Assembly (NCBI RefSeq): GCF_012933365.1
Contig: NZ_JABBVZ010000022.1
Location: 1-48,486, forward strand
Reading direction: 5' to 3'
Length of the DNA: 48,486 nucleotides
DNA from: Sulfobacillus harzensis
Lineage (GTDB): Bacteria; Bacillota; Sulfobacillia; Sulfobacillales; Sulfobacillaceae
The notes under the pieces were generated by a model. That model worked only from the letters and a program-made list of their open reading frames with translations, did not search any database and had not been told where the DNA came from. The number at the start of each line of letters is the position of its first letter. Position 1 is the first letter of the stretch. A program made the position numbers and the translations under genes. Shown piece after piece: positions 1-8,700 of this stretch.

Positions 1-62
1 CGGTCGCAGAGGTCCCGGGATTTCACAAAAATCAATGAGAACAACAGGTTTCACACAAAAAA

Positions 63-170
63 CTAAGGTAGGAGGATGCGGCTTTCGGGCCTCCTGTTGG
101 CCAATTCCCAGGCAACGGCGAGTCCGATGATTCCTCCGCCTACGATGATGATCTCGACTCTTGATTCCAT
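63..170 (-). pseudogene. 5' remnant of an FAD-dependent oxidoreductase (LhgO-like)
   Basis: An ATG at 168-170 preceded by AAGGAGAG opens a 35-codon frame that ends in TAG at 63-65. Its product begins with a beta strand and the dinucleotide-binding motif GGGIIGLAVAWELA, the N terminus of the DAO/L-2-hydroxyglutarate oxidase (LhgO) family, whose members have about 400 residues. The homology stops after residues RILL, at about base 70. It lies 11 bp after azlD and is probably the last gene of the phosphorylase-azlCD operon. The sequence beyond the break contains two short repeats, TTTCACAAAAA (21-31) and TTTCACACAAAAAA (49-62), which suggests insertion of a mobile element. The family call rests on the Rossmann start only. 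Confidence 0.6.
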
Positions 171-181
171 ACTAGCTCTCC

Positions 182-475
182 TTACGACAGACCCAACGCT
201 TGAAGTCCGACACTCACGACCAAGGCGCCAACCACGGCGAATCCCAAGTTGCGCGTTCGCCAGCTAATCAGGCCGGCCGCTACGATGGCCGCCATGGCGG
301 GGACGGTAAAATGGGCCAAGTCCTCGACCATAAGTGTAGCGAAGGCGGCGGGAGCGACGAACCGCAGCCACTGGACAACGGCTTTGGGCAAGGGATGGCG
401 GCTGGCTAACATCCATGGAAGACTCCGCTGCGCATAGCCGAGCGCGCCGACAATGACCAACCAAGACCAGGGCAT
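182..475 (-). CDS. azlD: AzlD family branched-chain amino-acid transport protein
   Basis: This is a 97-residue hydrophobic protein of the AzlD family, the small subunit of the AzlCD exporter of branched-chain amino acids and some analogues. It has about four membrane segments and the family pattern of a short N-terminal helix (SWLVIVGALGYAQR) followed by an RSLPW-like loop. I chose the ATG at 473-475, which overlaps the azlC stop as ATGA and has GGAGGA six bases upstream. The longer frame to 505 lacks such a site. The tight link to azlC is typical of the family. The substrate is not visible in the sequence. Confidence 0.85.
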   Translation of the reverse strand: MPWSWLVIVGALGYAQRSLPWMLASRHPLPKAVVQWLRFVAPAAFATLMVEDLAHFTVPAMAAIVAAGLISWRTRNLGFAVVGALVVSVGLQALGLS

Positions 476-1113
476 CAGCCGTCCTCCCGGCGCTGGCGGA
501 ACCATCCCATCGTCGCTCCGCCCGCGATAGCTATCACCGCATAGGCTTCAGGCCAATGCAGAACCCGTCCGATCAGCGCGACGACCAGCGCCGTACCGGC
601 GGCAAATATGTCTGCCCGTGCCTTGATGTGGGGAATCAGCAAGGCGAGAAACAGTGCCGGCAACGCTAATCCCAGCGCCGGCAGCAAACCGTTCGGCACC
701 AGACGGGCACCCAATGCACCTACGACCGTGCCAAAAATCCACCCGCCATACAAAATGAGGCCCAGCCCAAAAAACCCCCGCTGCGACACCTGGCCGCTAA
801 TAGCGGCCGCGTACAGTTCATCCGTGAGAAAGTAGCTCATCACCCATCGGTACCACCGCGGCCATTGAGGTCGTTCTGCCTGGAGGTGCGGTCCGTAGAG
901 CATATGTCGGAGGTTTAATGCCAAGGATACAAAAAAAACCACCGCGAACGACGGATTGAGCACCATTAGACCTAACAGTGCGGACTGCAAGGCGCCCGAA
1001 TAGATTACCAAGGACAGGCCCAAGATGAGAGTTAACGACCAATGCAGCGAGGCCGCCAAGGCGCCGATGGCAATGGCCGCGGGGATATAGCCGAATAGAG
1101 CGGCTGCCATCAT
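475..1113 (-). CDS. azlC: AzlC family branched-chain amino-acid permease
   Basis: This 212-residue integral membrane protein is the large subunit of an AzlCD-type amino-acid exporter. Family landmarks are visible: an early hydrophobic pair of helices, the segment YSGALQSALLGL, the loop SLALNLRHMLYG, and YFLTDELYA, which match the conserved AzlC blocks (QFA, NLRHxLY, DExYA). The start at 1113 overlaps the preceding phosphorylase stop (ATGATG), with AAGGAG about 12 bases upstream; the second ATG, three bases later, is equally possible. Together with azlD it should export branched-chain amino acids. Its pairing with a nucleoside phosphorylase is unusual. Confidence 0.88.
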   Translation of the reverse strand: MMAAALFGYIPAAIAIGALAASLHWSLTLILGLSLVIYSGALQSALLGLMVLNPSFAVVFFVSLALNLRHMLYGPHLQAERPQWPRWYRWVMSYFLTDELYAAAISGQVSQRGFFGLGLILYGGWIFGTVVGALGARLVPNGLLPALGLALPALFLALLIPHIKARADIFAAGTALVVALIGRVLHWPEAYAVIAIAGGATMGWFRQRREDG

Positions 1114-1835
1114 GGCCGGACCGCTCCTTGGCGGATCGCCTGCCAGATAACCTGCCAGGCGGCTTGAGCTCCCTTAATCACGGCGTCCGAAACGAACCCC
1201 GGCCTCCAACCATGCGTTAATTCATCGCTGACCACCATCAGCGCCGCCACCTGCAACCCGAGTGCCGCACCTACATGAAAATAACAACTGGTTTCCATGT
1301 CTATCAACGCTGCCCCTTGGGAGCGAAACGCGGCGAGCTTGGCTGCGGTTTCGCGATAGATGGCATCTGTGCTGCAAATAGCCGCCGGGGTCTTATGCAG
1401 GTAAGGCTGAAGTTTTGCCAAGAGATTGGGGTTGGCGTGCCCCCAACCAAAGGCGCCATAGTGGCGGGACGTACCCTCGTCGCTCCATGCCCGGTCAATG
1501 AGCGCAACATCCCCCAGGTGAAAGAGGTCAGTGAGACTGCCGGCGTAGCCCAAGACCCAGATCCGCCGAGCGCCAAGCGCGTTGAGCTCCTCGATGACTG
1601 AGGCTACATGAGGGGCGCCAACCGGCCCGCGAATAATGGTGATGCGGCCGTCGGAAAGTACTGGCCGGGGAAAAATGGAGAGCTTGGGGGGCTCCAGGTC
1701 CCAGTCCGCGATGTTCTGGGGGAGGCCCGCGTAAGTGAGAATCACATCCTCACCGATTGCGAGATCAGCTCGGGTGGCGTGGCGCTCATTCAAAATGTAA
1801 TCGATGAAGTGTTGGGCTGTAACATGAGTCTCCAT
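1110..1835 (-). CDS. Nucleoside phosphorylase (PNP/UDP family)
   Basis: This 241-residue protein belongs to phosphorylase superfamily 1 (purine nucleoside/uridine phosphorylases and MTA/SAH nucleosidases). Visible marks are the phosphate-site region ITIIRGPVGAPHVASVIEEL, the glycine-rich strand WVLGYAGSL, and the C-terminal ALIDMETSCYFHVGAAL, which matches the family's nucleoside-binding DMExxA block. It should cleave a nucleoside to a base and a sugar phosphate; the base preference cannot be read from the sequence. The ATG at 1835 follows AAGGAGGACC with good spacing. It leads the minus-strand operon with azlC and azlD and is divergent from the LysE gene. Confidence 0.8.
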   Translation of the reverse strand: METHVTAQHFIDYILNERHATRADLAIGEDVILTYAGLPQNIADWDLEPPKLSIFPRPVLSDGRITIIRGPVGAPHVASVIEELNALGARRIWVLGYAGSLTDLFHLGDVALIDRAWSDEGTSRHYGAFGWGHANPNLLAKLQPYLHKTPAAICSTDAIYRETAAKLAAFRSQGAALIDMETSCYFHVGAALGLQVAALMVVSDELTHGWRPGFVSDAVIKGAQAAWQVIWQAIRQGAVRP

Positions 1836-1956
1836 TTGCGCAGGTCCTCCTTGTGTTGGGAGGATCCATTCTCCGGCCGATGTCCGGAATCCTTCGTTCC
1901 GGGCAGCAGGAATCCAGCGCCTTCAAAGAGAATGGCAAGCCCTGGGGAGGGATCGT

Positions 1957-2595
1957 GTGGCCCAGGCTCTTTTTCATGGATTGGCGCTGGCACTCGCACT
2001 GATTTTGCCGCTCGGGCCGCAAAATACTTTCGTGCTAACCCAGGGGGCCGCGCATTCACGGTATCGCGCAGTGCTTCCGGTGGTGTTGACTGCGGCCCTG
2101 TCCGATACGGCTCTAATTACCACGGCCGTGTTGGGGGTAAGCTTGGTCATTTTGGCGCTGCCGATTCTTCAGACGCTCTTGACCCTCGTGGGGGTAGGCT
2201 TTCTGGTTGTGATGGGGTACCACAATTGGCGGGACATGCCAAACGGCGCCGATCCGGAGGGATCAACCAGCGCCGCCTGGCCCCTTCGCCGGCGGATTCG
2301 CTACAGCCTTAGCGTATCCTTGCTAAACCCCCATGCCATTATGGACACGGTGGTGGTTATTGGCAGCGGAGCCGCCTTGTATGCGCACGCCTCGGAAAAA
2401 TTGAGCTATGCGTTGGGGGCGGCGCTGGTGTCTTGGGTGTGGTTCTTTGGCCTTTCGCTCGCTGGTCGGCAAATCGGACGCTGGGGACGACGGGCCCGCA
2501 GCCTGTCCATCATGAACAAGGCGTCGGCGTTGATTATGTGGGTTATTGCCGCCAAATACTTGTGGCAATTAATTCAGATTGCCATGGGCAGCTAA
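1957..2595 (+). CDS. LysE/ArgO family amino-acid exporter
   Basis: This 212-residue inner-membrane protein has about six hydrophobic segments. The N terminus has the LysE signature ILPLGPQNTFVLTQG, which is diagnostic of the LysE/ArgO basic amino-acid exporters. The second conserved stretch, SVSLLNPHAIMDTVVVIG, corresponds to the NPHxxLDT block of the same branch. That makes lysine or arginine export more likely than the RhtB-type homoserine and threonine substrates. The start is GTG at 1957, with GGGGAGGG about six bases upstream. The gene is divergent from the phosphorylase operon and converges on the G1 peptidase gene, overlapping its 3' end by four bases. Confidence 0.87.
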   Translation: MAQALFHGLALALALILPLGPQNTFVLTQGAAHSRYRAVLPVVLTAALSDTALITTAVLGVSLVILALPILQTLLTLVGVGFLVVMGYHNWRDMPNGADPEGSTSAAWPLRRRIRYSLSVSLLNPHAIMDTVVVIGSGAALYAHASEKLSYALGAALVSWVWFFGLSLAGRQIGRWGRRARSLSIMNKASALIMWVIAAKYLWQLIQIAMGS

Positions 2596-3704
2596 TAGTT
2601 GAAACCGCCCCAGCCACCATTACCCCATCCGCCGCCATTGCCGGCCCAGCCACCGGAACCCCAGCTGTAACTATAACCATATCCCATGCCGCCGCTATAC
2701 CCTTCAGAGCCATCGCCGTATCCGTATCCGCCGTTTGAAGGCCAAGGCACGGTCGACGATCCGGGGTTGATTTGGATGGTTCCCGGGGCACTGCTTTCCC
2801 CCGATGAGGGCAGGCTGCCGTAGACGGTATTCACGGTGATGTGGTTTTGACCGGAAAAGCTGGCCGGCTGGGCCAACAGCTGCCCGTTCTGACTATAGAG
2901 CGCCACCGTTTGTAGTGAGGCCGGATTCATTTTGCTTAACGGCACTCCGTTGGCGCGAACCCCAGTCATGGTGGTGCCGGCGACCGGAGCCAGGGGAGCC
3001 ACGCCGCTGTTGGTTGTGGGAGCCTCCGTAATCCAGTCTGCCGAAGTTTGGATATCGGCAGCTTGGGTGGCCGACAACGAGATGACTTTGTCAATCAACG
3101 GCTTGGCCTGGCCTTGTGCGGTCAGCAATAGCCGCCATTGGCCATGTCCCGCAGGTTCAATTTTTGCCGTTACTTGTGTCCCGGCCGGTACAGTGGCCGA
3201 CTGCACGGCCGCCGACGGCAACTCTTCCCAGAACACCGTGGTGGTCGCTGCCCCTTGACGGTTGGGCGTGGTGATAGTGCCGATCTGAATCAGTTGGCTA
3301 GACTGCATGCCCCCGAGACCAATCCACTCGGCTACTGAGCTGTTGGGGTCAGATGCTGTCTGCGCAAACGTCGGGGCTTTCCAGGAAGCCTGGACGCTTG
3401 TCTCATGGCTTCCCTCCTGGACCACGCCCGCCCAATTGTAGGAGCTGGCGGTTGTGCCAGACGGGGCCGGGCTAGGAGGCCCTCCGAGGCCGGTCGAGCC
3501 GTCCTGACCCGTTTGTTGTGGGAGCGGAAAGATCTGGTTTGGCGACCAGCCCGTGGTGGTTGTGCGGACGGTAATCCGAGGCAATTCGGCAGTCCGGTAG
3601 TTTTGGATAATCACAGGCAGGAGGTGGGAAGATAGGCTGTAGGCGCCTAATGCAAGTGCGCCAAGTCCTGCCACGGTGATCAATCGACTGACTGGCATCA
3701 GCAT
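2592..3704 (-). CDS. Secreted peptidase G1 (eqolisin)-like protein
   Basis: This is a 370-residue exported protein. Residues 7-30 form a hydrophobic signal or anchor, followed by a Pro/Ser/Thr-rich linker to about residue 85. A domain at 88-300 follows the glutamic-peptidase layout: SYNWAGVV at the start, ASWKAP, EWIGLGG, then LIQIGT with the candidate catalytic Gln140, and DWITEAP with the candidate catalytic Glu227. Both residues of the Gln/Glu dyad are present. G1 enzymes act at acidic pH, which suits an acidophile. From about residue 318 the chain becomes a Gly/Tyr/Trp/Ser-rich tail, which is not part of the fold. The ATG at 3704 follows AAAGGACGGGG. It is probably the last gene of the MBL-HAD operon (27-bp gap). 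Confidence 0.78.
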   Translation of the reverse strand: MLMPVSRLITVAGLGALALGAYSLSSHLLPVIIQNYRTAELPRITVRTTTTGWSPNQIFPLPQQTGQDGSTGLGGPPSPAPSGTTASSYNWAGVVQEGSHETSVQASWKAPTFAQTASDPNSSVAEWIGLGGMQSSQLIQIGTITTPNRQGAATTTVFWEELPSAAVQSATVPAGTQVTAKIEPAGHGQWRLLLTAQGQAKPLIDKVISLSATQAADIQTSADWITEAPTTNSGVAPLAPVAGTTMTGVRANGVPLSKMNPASLQTVALYSQNGQLLAQPASFSGQNHITVNTVYGSLPSSGESSAPGTIQINPGSSTVPWPSNGGYGYGDGSEGYSGGMGYGYSYSWGSGGWAGNGGGWGNGGWGGFNY

Positions 3705-3731
3705 CCCCGTCCTTTACATCCCTTTTGCCCT

Positions 3732-4451
3732 TTAGTAAACCACCAAATTGTTGCCAAATCGTTTCGGGATAGATTTTCCGTCGGTGGGCGTGAACGGGAC
3801 AATGAGGGGAAATAGACGATCGAGTGAGGGAATGGTGAAATCTGGTTGGACCGTCGAGGGACAAAGGGGATCGAGCCGATCCAGTTCTTGGCCCGGGACG
3901 CCTAATAAAATACCTAGCCGGTGACTTCGCCGGGCAACCAGCACGTCGTGGAACAGCCGGTCGCCAACATGCGCCAAACCAGGGCTGACATCTGCCATGA
4001 TGGCCGGCGATGGCTTGGCAAACCCTGCTCGGTCGGGGGTGATAATCGCGTCAAACCAATAGTTCCAGCCGAGGGCATCAAGATACGGTTTTTGAAAGCG
4101 CCATAAACCATTCGTGACCAATCCCAGTCGGATAGGCAGGCGGCGAAGCTGCATGAGGGTGGCCTCAGCGCCAGGAAGAACGAGTGGCCGCAATGCCGAT
4201 TCTTGGGGACGTGGTGGATCAGGCAACGGGGTCAATCCCAAGTGGTTGGCAATGTCAACCCAGTCGAAGGACGCGACCCAATCTCCGGCGCGCCAGCGGC
4301 GCTCACCCTCGAGGCGAAACTGCCCCCAAAGCGACCGCCAGTCGGTACCTTGGCGTATGGCCTCTGCGTCCAACCAGGGACGGAAGTGAAGCCGCCAATA
4401 GGGGTTTTTCACCAAGGTGTTGTCAAAGTCAAAGGTGACCCACGGCGTCAT
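3732..4451 (-). CDS. HAD family hydrolase
   Basis: This 239-residue soluble protein is of the haloacid dehalogenase superfamily. The nucleophile motif is at the very N terminus (TFDFDNTL, with the DxD aspartates). Motif II is in the strand LGLVTNGLW, a lysine follows in the FAKPSP region, and the acidic motif IV is in LAHVGDRLFHDVLVARR. This order and the cap inserted after motif I are typical of subfamily IA phosphatases. The substrate is unknown. The ATG overlaps the end of the upstream MBL gene by four bases (ATGA), so the two are translationally coupled. Confidence 0.85.
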   Translation of the reverse strand: MTPWVTFDFDNTLVKNPYWRLHFRPWLDAEAIRQGTDWRSLWGQFRLEGERRWRAGDWVASFDWVDIANHLGLTPLPDPPRPQESALRPLVLPGAEATLMQLRRLPIRLGLVTNGLWRFQKPYLDALGWNYWFDAIITPDRAGFAKPSPAIMADVSPGLAHVGDRLFHDVLVARRSHRLGILLGVPGQELDRLDPLCPSTVQPDFTIPSLDRLFPLIVPFTPTDGKSIPKRFGNNLVVY

Positions 4452-5425
4452 GCGTCACGCCTCTGGTAATGGATTAGACCGTTTCTTTCAACGGCAAGGA
4501 CGAGGCCCTGACCGGTTAAATACTCGAGGTGGGCTAGCGTTTCCCCAATGGCGAATCGGAGTTGGTAATCGTCCAAGGGGCGGCGTGAAAAGAGCCGAGG
4601 CGTGAGCTCAAAGGCGTTTTGCGAACCAGATTCCAACAACGCAAGTATCTGGGCGCTCCGCTTTTCATGGTGCTTCTCAAGTTCTTGGATGCGAGCTCGA
4701 ACATCGGCAATGCGTTGTTCGTGGGCCGCCAATCCGATGACCGGTCCGAGTGTCTTCAATTGGCTCAAGGAGTGTAAATAGCGTTGCAATGGGTTCGGAT
4801 CGGCCTCCGGCCAGAGGCTCACATTAGGCGTGATGCGGGCCAGCACCTGGTCGCCGGTGAATAATGTTCGGGCTTCCGGCAAGTATAGAACGCCCTGATG
4901 GTCGGTATGCCCGCCTTGCTCAATAAAGGTGAGCGTGGTGGAACCGATGGTTGTCGTTTCACCATCATGCAGCCGCTGGAACGACTCGGGCAAAACCAGC
5001 GTTTGACGCAATAGGTCATCTAGCCGCAGCCAACTATTGACCAACAAAGACGGCACCCCGTGGCGGCCGTAAAATCGGTGAACGATGTCTTCATGCTGAG
5101 CACCCGGATTCAGATAGCGTTCCGCTGTGTCGGCGTCGCCGGCCATCATGGCGACCGGGCACTCGAGCTGTTGGCTCAACCAGGCGGCTAGTCCTACGTG
5201 ATCCGGATGGCAATGGGTGATGACGATGAGGGCGGTCTTGCCCCGGTCGAGCTGATGCTTAGCGATAGCGTCCGCCCACGCATTGCGGGCGTCGGGTGTA
5301 TCCATGCCCGCGTCCACAATGACCCAGCCGCTTCCGGTGTCAATCGCGTAGCAGTTGGTATATTTGACCGGTAGAGGAACCGGAATCGGTATTTCAATGA
5401 TGGTGGCGACATGGGAGTTAGACAT
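4448..5425 (-). CDS. MBL-fold metallo-hydrolase
   Basis: This 325-residue protein carries the metal-binding motif THCHPDHVG (HxHxDH) near residue 75 and later family histidines in GGHTDHQGVLYL and GLAAHEQR. The C-terminal 80 residues, after a charged helix (ELEKHHEKR), look like the winged-helix tail found in glyoxalase-II-like hydrolases (LACTB2 type). I chose the ATG at 5425 because AAAAGGAG lies eight bases before it; the longer frame to 5506 has no such site. The gene is divergent from gltB, and a 15-bp box shared with the proB leader lies upstream of both. The substrate is not known. Confidence 0.85.
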   Translation of the reverse strand: MSNSHVATIIEIPIPVPLPVKYTNCYAIDTGSGWVIVDAGMDTPDARNAWADAIAKHQLDRGKTALIVITHCHPDHVGLAAWLSQQLECPVAMMAGDADTAERYLNPGAQHEDIVHRFYGRHGVPSLLVNSWLRLDDLLRQTLVLPESFQRLHDGETTTIGSTTLTFIEQGGHTDHQGVLYLPEARTLFTGDQVLARITPNVSLWPEADPNPLQRYLHSLSQLKTLGPVIGLAAHEQRIADVRARIQELEKHHEKRSAQILALLESGSQNAFELTPRLFSRRPLDDYQLRFAIGETLAHLEYLTGQGLVLAVERNGLIHYQRRDA

Positions 5426-5499
5426 CGGGCCACTCCTTTTGTTTGATCTCGTCAAATATATTTTAATACAATCGTCGGGACGATGGTGAATGAAAAAAT

Positions 5500-5517
5500 T
5501 ACGCATAAATATACAAT
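5500..5517. promoter_or_regulatory. Candidate ARG-box-like operator in the gltB/MBL intergenic region
   Basis: An AT-rich 18-mer fits 17 of 18 positions of the degenerate arginine-repressor box WNTGNATWWWWATNCANW (C instead of the first T). Fifteen bases, 5505-5519, are repeated exactly in the proB leader at 11925-11939. It lies about 18 bp upstream of the gltB -35 hexamer and 75 bp upstream of the MBL start. The consensus is recalled from known ArgR/AhrC sites; binding is an inference. Confidence 0.4.
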
Positions 5518-5534
5518 AGTGTGGGGGCGAAAAC

Positions 5535-5563
5535 GCGACATTTCTTCTTGATTTGTGTATAAT
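5535..5563 (+). promoter_or_regulatory. Candidate sigma-A promoter of gltB
   Basis: GCGACA (5535-5540), a 17-bp spacer and a perfect TATAAT (5558-5563) lie 149 bp before the gltB start. The -35 matches four of six consensus bases. This leaves a leader of about 140 bases in which I see no clear riboswitch or terminator. Confidence 0.6.
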
Positions 5564-5711
5564 TGTACTATTATCTCAGTTTCACCTAACTTTGGAACGA
5601 ATTCGTTCCTTCCGCGACTCATCTGGTTCCTCATGACACGACATCAAGTCCAGCCAGTCGGCCGGATCTTTTGGCATATCGTTTTCGTGTCCCTTAAAAG
5701 GAGGGCGGCGC

Positions 5712-8700
5712 ATGCTACAGCGTATTGTAAATCCTGTCGAATTTGACTCATGTGCGGTTTTCGCCGCCGTATTAAAAAGCCCTGGCGTTTCAACCCGCCC
5801 TCTTTGGATTCAAGCCCTACAGGCGTTAGAGACCATGGAGCATCGGGCCGGATGGATTGACGGTGCCTCGGACGGCACTGGGCTTCTCACGGAGATTCCT
5901 TGGCACGTGTGGAAACACCGCGGGGTTGGGAGAAGTGAGCGTCCTTTGCTGGTCAGTTTGGCGCTTTCCATGGGCGAGGAGCGTATGGCCCAGGAGGTCA
6001 TGCAGCATCTGGCGCAAGAAGGGGGGCTTGTCTACAGAGGCGGTTGGTTGGATGTCGCAGACCAAGATCAGGGGTTATGGTCTTTCGCCTTGCTGCCTCG
6101 GTCTGGTGCAGAGGTCCATGCCACCGACTTCTTGGAACGGTTGGAAGAGCGTTTCCCCGGACAGGTGGCTGCTTTTGGCGATCGGTTGGCTGCCTTTAAG
6201 GGGCGCATGGCCAGCGCGGAGTTATACGCTAAAGCTGAGAAGTATTGGGGTGCTCAATTTCAGCCTCGTTTGGTCGTTGGACACAATCGCTTTTCAACCA
6301 ACACAGCTACCGATCTAAAGCGGGTGCAACCCTTTTTGCGCCTAGCCCACAACGGCGAAATCAACACCATTGAACGGATGCGGCAAGAATTAGCCAGCCT
6401 CGGAGTGAATCCCGTCGCATCTGGCAGCGATTCACAGTCTCTAGATAGGGCCATCGCGCAATTGGGCGGCCTGTGGGAACTATCCTTGGCCGAGGTGGTT
6501 CGCCTGCTGTCGCCCCCGTCGCCGGCCATCACCCGGCGCTGGCCTTCTTCATGGCAGGCCGCATGGACTCGTCTTGAGGGACTCTGGCAACCGGTTGTAC
6601 AGGGGCCACAAGGCTTGATTGCCACCGATGGACGCTCACTGGTGGCGGCCGTGGACGCCCTCGGGCTTCGTCCGCTTTGGGTCTTAGAGACGGCGGAGGC
6701 CATCATTTTGTCGTCGGAACCCCACGTGGTCGGACCAGAACGGTGGGTGAGAGAGCCATATATGGTGGGGCCGGGAGAGGTGTTGGCCTGGTCCTGGGAG
6801 GATGCTGGGGATCTTCAATTCGAAGATGGCGACACTATTTTGGAACGGCTGGTGGCCCGCACCGAACGTCTCTCTGGGCCAACGTTGTGGGATCCGGCTG
6901 ATGCTCGAGGCAAAGCAGGGGCTTCGGCCTCGGGCCGCTTAGCTGCGGATGGTTGGACACGCGACGATCTGAGTTTTCTCAAGAGCATCCGGGAAACCGG
7001 GCAAGAGCCGATTGGGTCGCTGGGATTTGACGGACCGCTGGCCGCGCTTTCCGATGGTGTGCCCACCATCGCTGATTTTCTGCAAGAAACGGTGGCGGTG
7101 GTGACGAATCCGGCTCTCGACCGAGAGCGGGAATCCGAGCATTTCCGCATTGATGTCCGGATAGGGGCCAGACCACGCCATCCGAATCAATCATCGGGGC
7201 CGGCAGTCACATTGCCTCATCCTTGGCTTGACGAGCCGGACCTAATACGGCTTGAGCAGGTTTTTCAATCCGGCATGGCTACGCTGCCCCTGCTCTGGCG
7301 TCAAGGGACCAGCGAGCTGCACGCGGCCCGCGATTTAGCCCACAAGGCTTCCCTTTTAGTGCGGCAGGGGACTTGCGTGGTGGTGCTGGATGACCACGAT
7401 GCCTATCAGGCGTCCGAGACGGTAGCGCTTGATCCCAGCCTCGCGACCGGGGCGGTGATAGCCCAATGGCGTAAGGAGGGGTTGTTGCGGCACGCCTCCT
7501 TGGTGGTGAGAAGCGGCATGATTCGCCATTTGCATGACGTGGCCACGCTGCTGGGGCTGGGTGCTGCCGCCGTGTTTCCCTATGCGCTGTGGGAGCAGTT
7601 GGGAACCAACGGAAGGATAGACGTTTTGAACCACGGCCTCGAGAAGATTATGTCAACCATGGGCACGCATTGGCTGGCTGGCTGGGGACGGAATCTCTCG
7701 GCCATTGGCTTGCCCTGGGAATATGCGGAAGTGCTTGGTGTGCCGACTTATGCAGCCCCACGGCTTGAGGACTTTGAACGCGGACGCCAAGAGCTATTTC
7801 ACGTGCGGAGGAAACTGGTTGACGAAAATCTCGCGCCCCGCTTCATTCCGCGAGCCAACCCGCGTATTTATAAGCTGTTGCACCAGCTTGTCGACGGGCG
7901 GTTGGATCGGATCGGCTTTCATCGCGCCGTACGGGATTTGGAACGGCAAATGCCCACGCAAATCCGTCACCTCATGCGGGTTCCGCCTGGCGATGGGACG
8001 CGGTCGGGTCGTGCGTCGCTCGCCGTCGGGAACCACAGCTACCCGTTGTTGATATCCTCGATGTCCTTCGGATCGCAAGGGGAAACGGTGTTTCGGGCCT
8101 ATGCGGAAGCCGCTCAGCGCTTGAATGTACTGGCAATGAACGGTGAGGGCGGAGAAATTCCTGACATGATTGGCCGCTACAAGCCGTGGCGCGGATATCA
8201 AATCGCCTCAGGTCGGTTCGGCGTCAATGCGGCCTTGTTGTCCGGGGCATCGTATGCGGAGATTAAGATTGGGCAGGGAGCAAAACCGGGGGAGGGCGGA
8301 CACCTCCCTGGAAAGAAAGTGTCTCCGCGGGTGGCAGAGGCGCGTCGGGCACAAGAAGGGGTCGATCTGATTTCCCCCAGCAACAATCACGACCTTTACT
8401 CGATCGAGGACCTAAAGCAACTGATTGACGAACTTAAGACGGTTAATCCCGAACTGAAGGTGGTGGTGAAGGTTCCTGTCGTGCCGAACATTGGCACCAT
8501 TGCCGTGGGCATTGTCAAGGCGGGGGCGGATGTCATTACCTTGTCCGGTTTTGACGGTGGCACAGGGGCGGCGCGGCTGCACGCACTGCGGCATGTCGGC
8601 CTTCCAGCCGATGTCGGAATTCCGCTGGTTCATCAAGCCTTGCTCGAAGGTGGCGTTCGAGACCGCGTGGAGATTTGGGCGGACGGTGGAGTGCGCACCG

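Noticed and set aside
1608-2312. Open frame of 234 codons on the plus strand
   Set aside because: It overlaps the phosphorylase 5' end and most of the LysE gene in another frame, has no family motif and is Gly/Arg/Ser-rich, as GC-rich shadow frames are.
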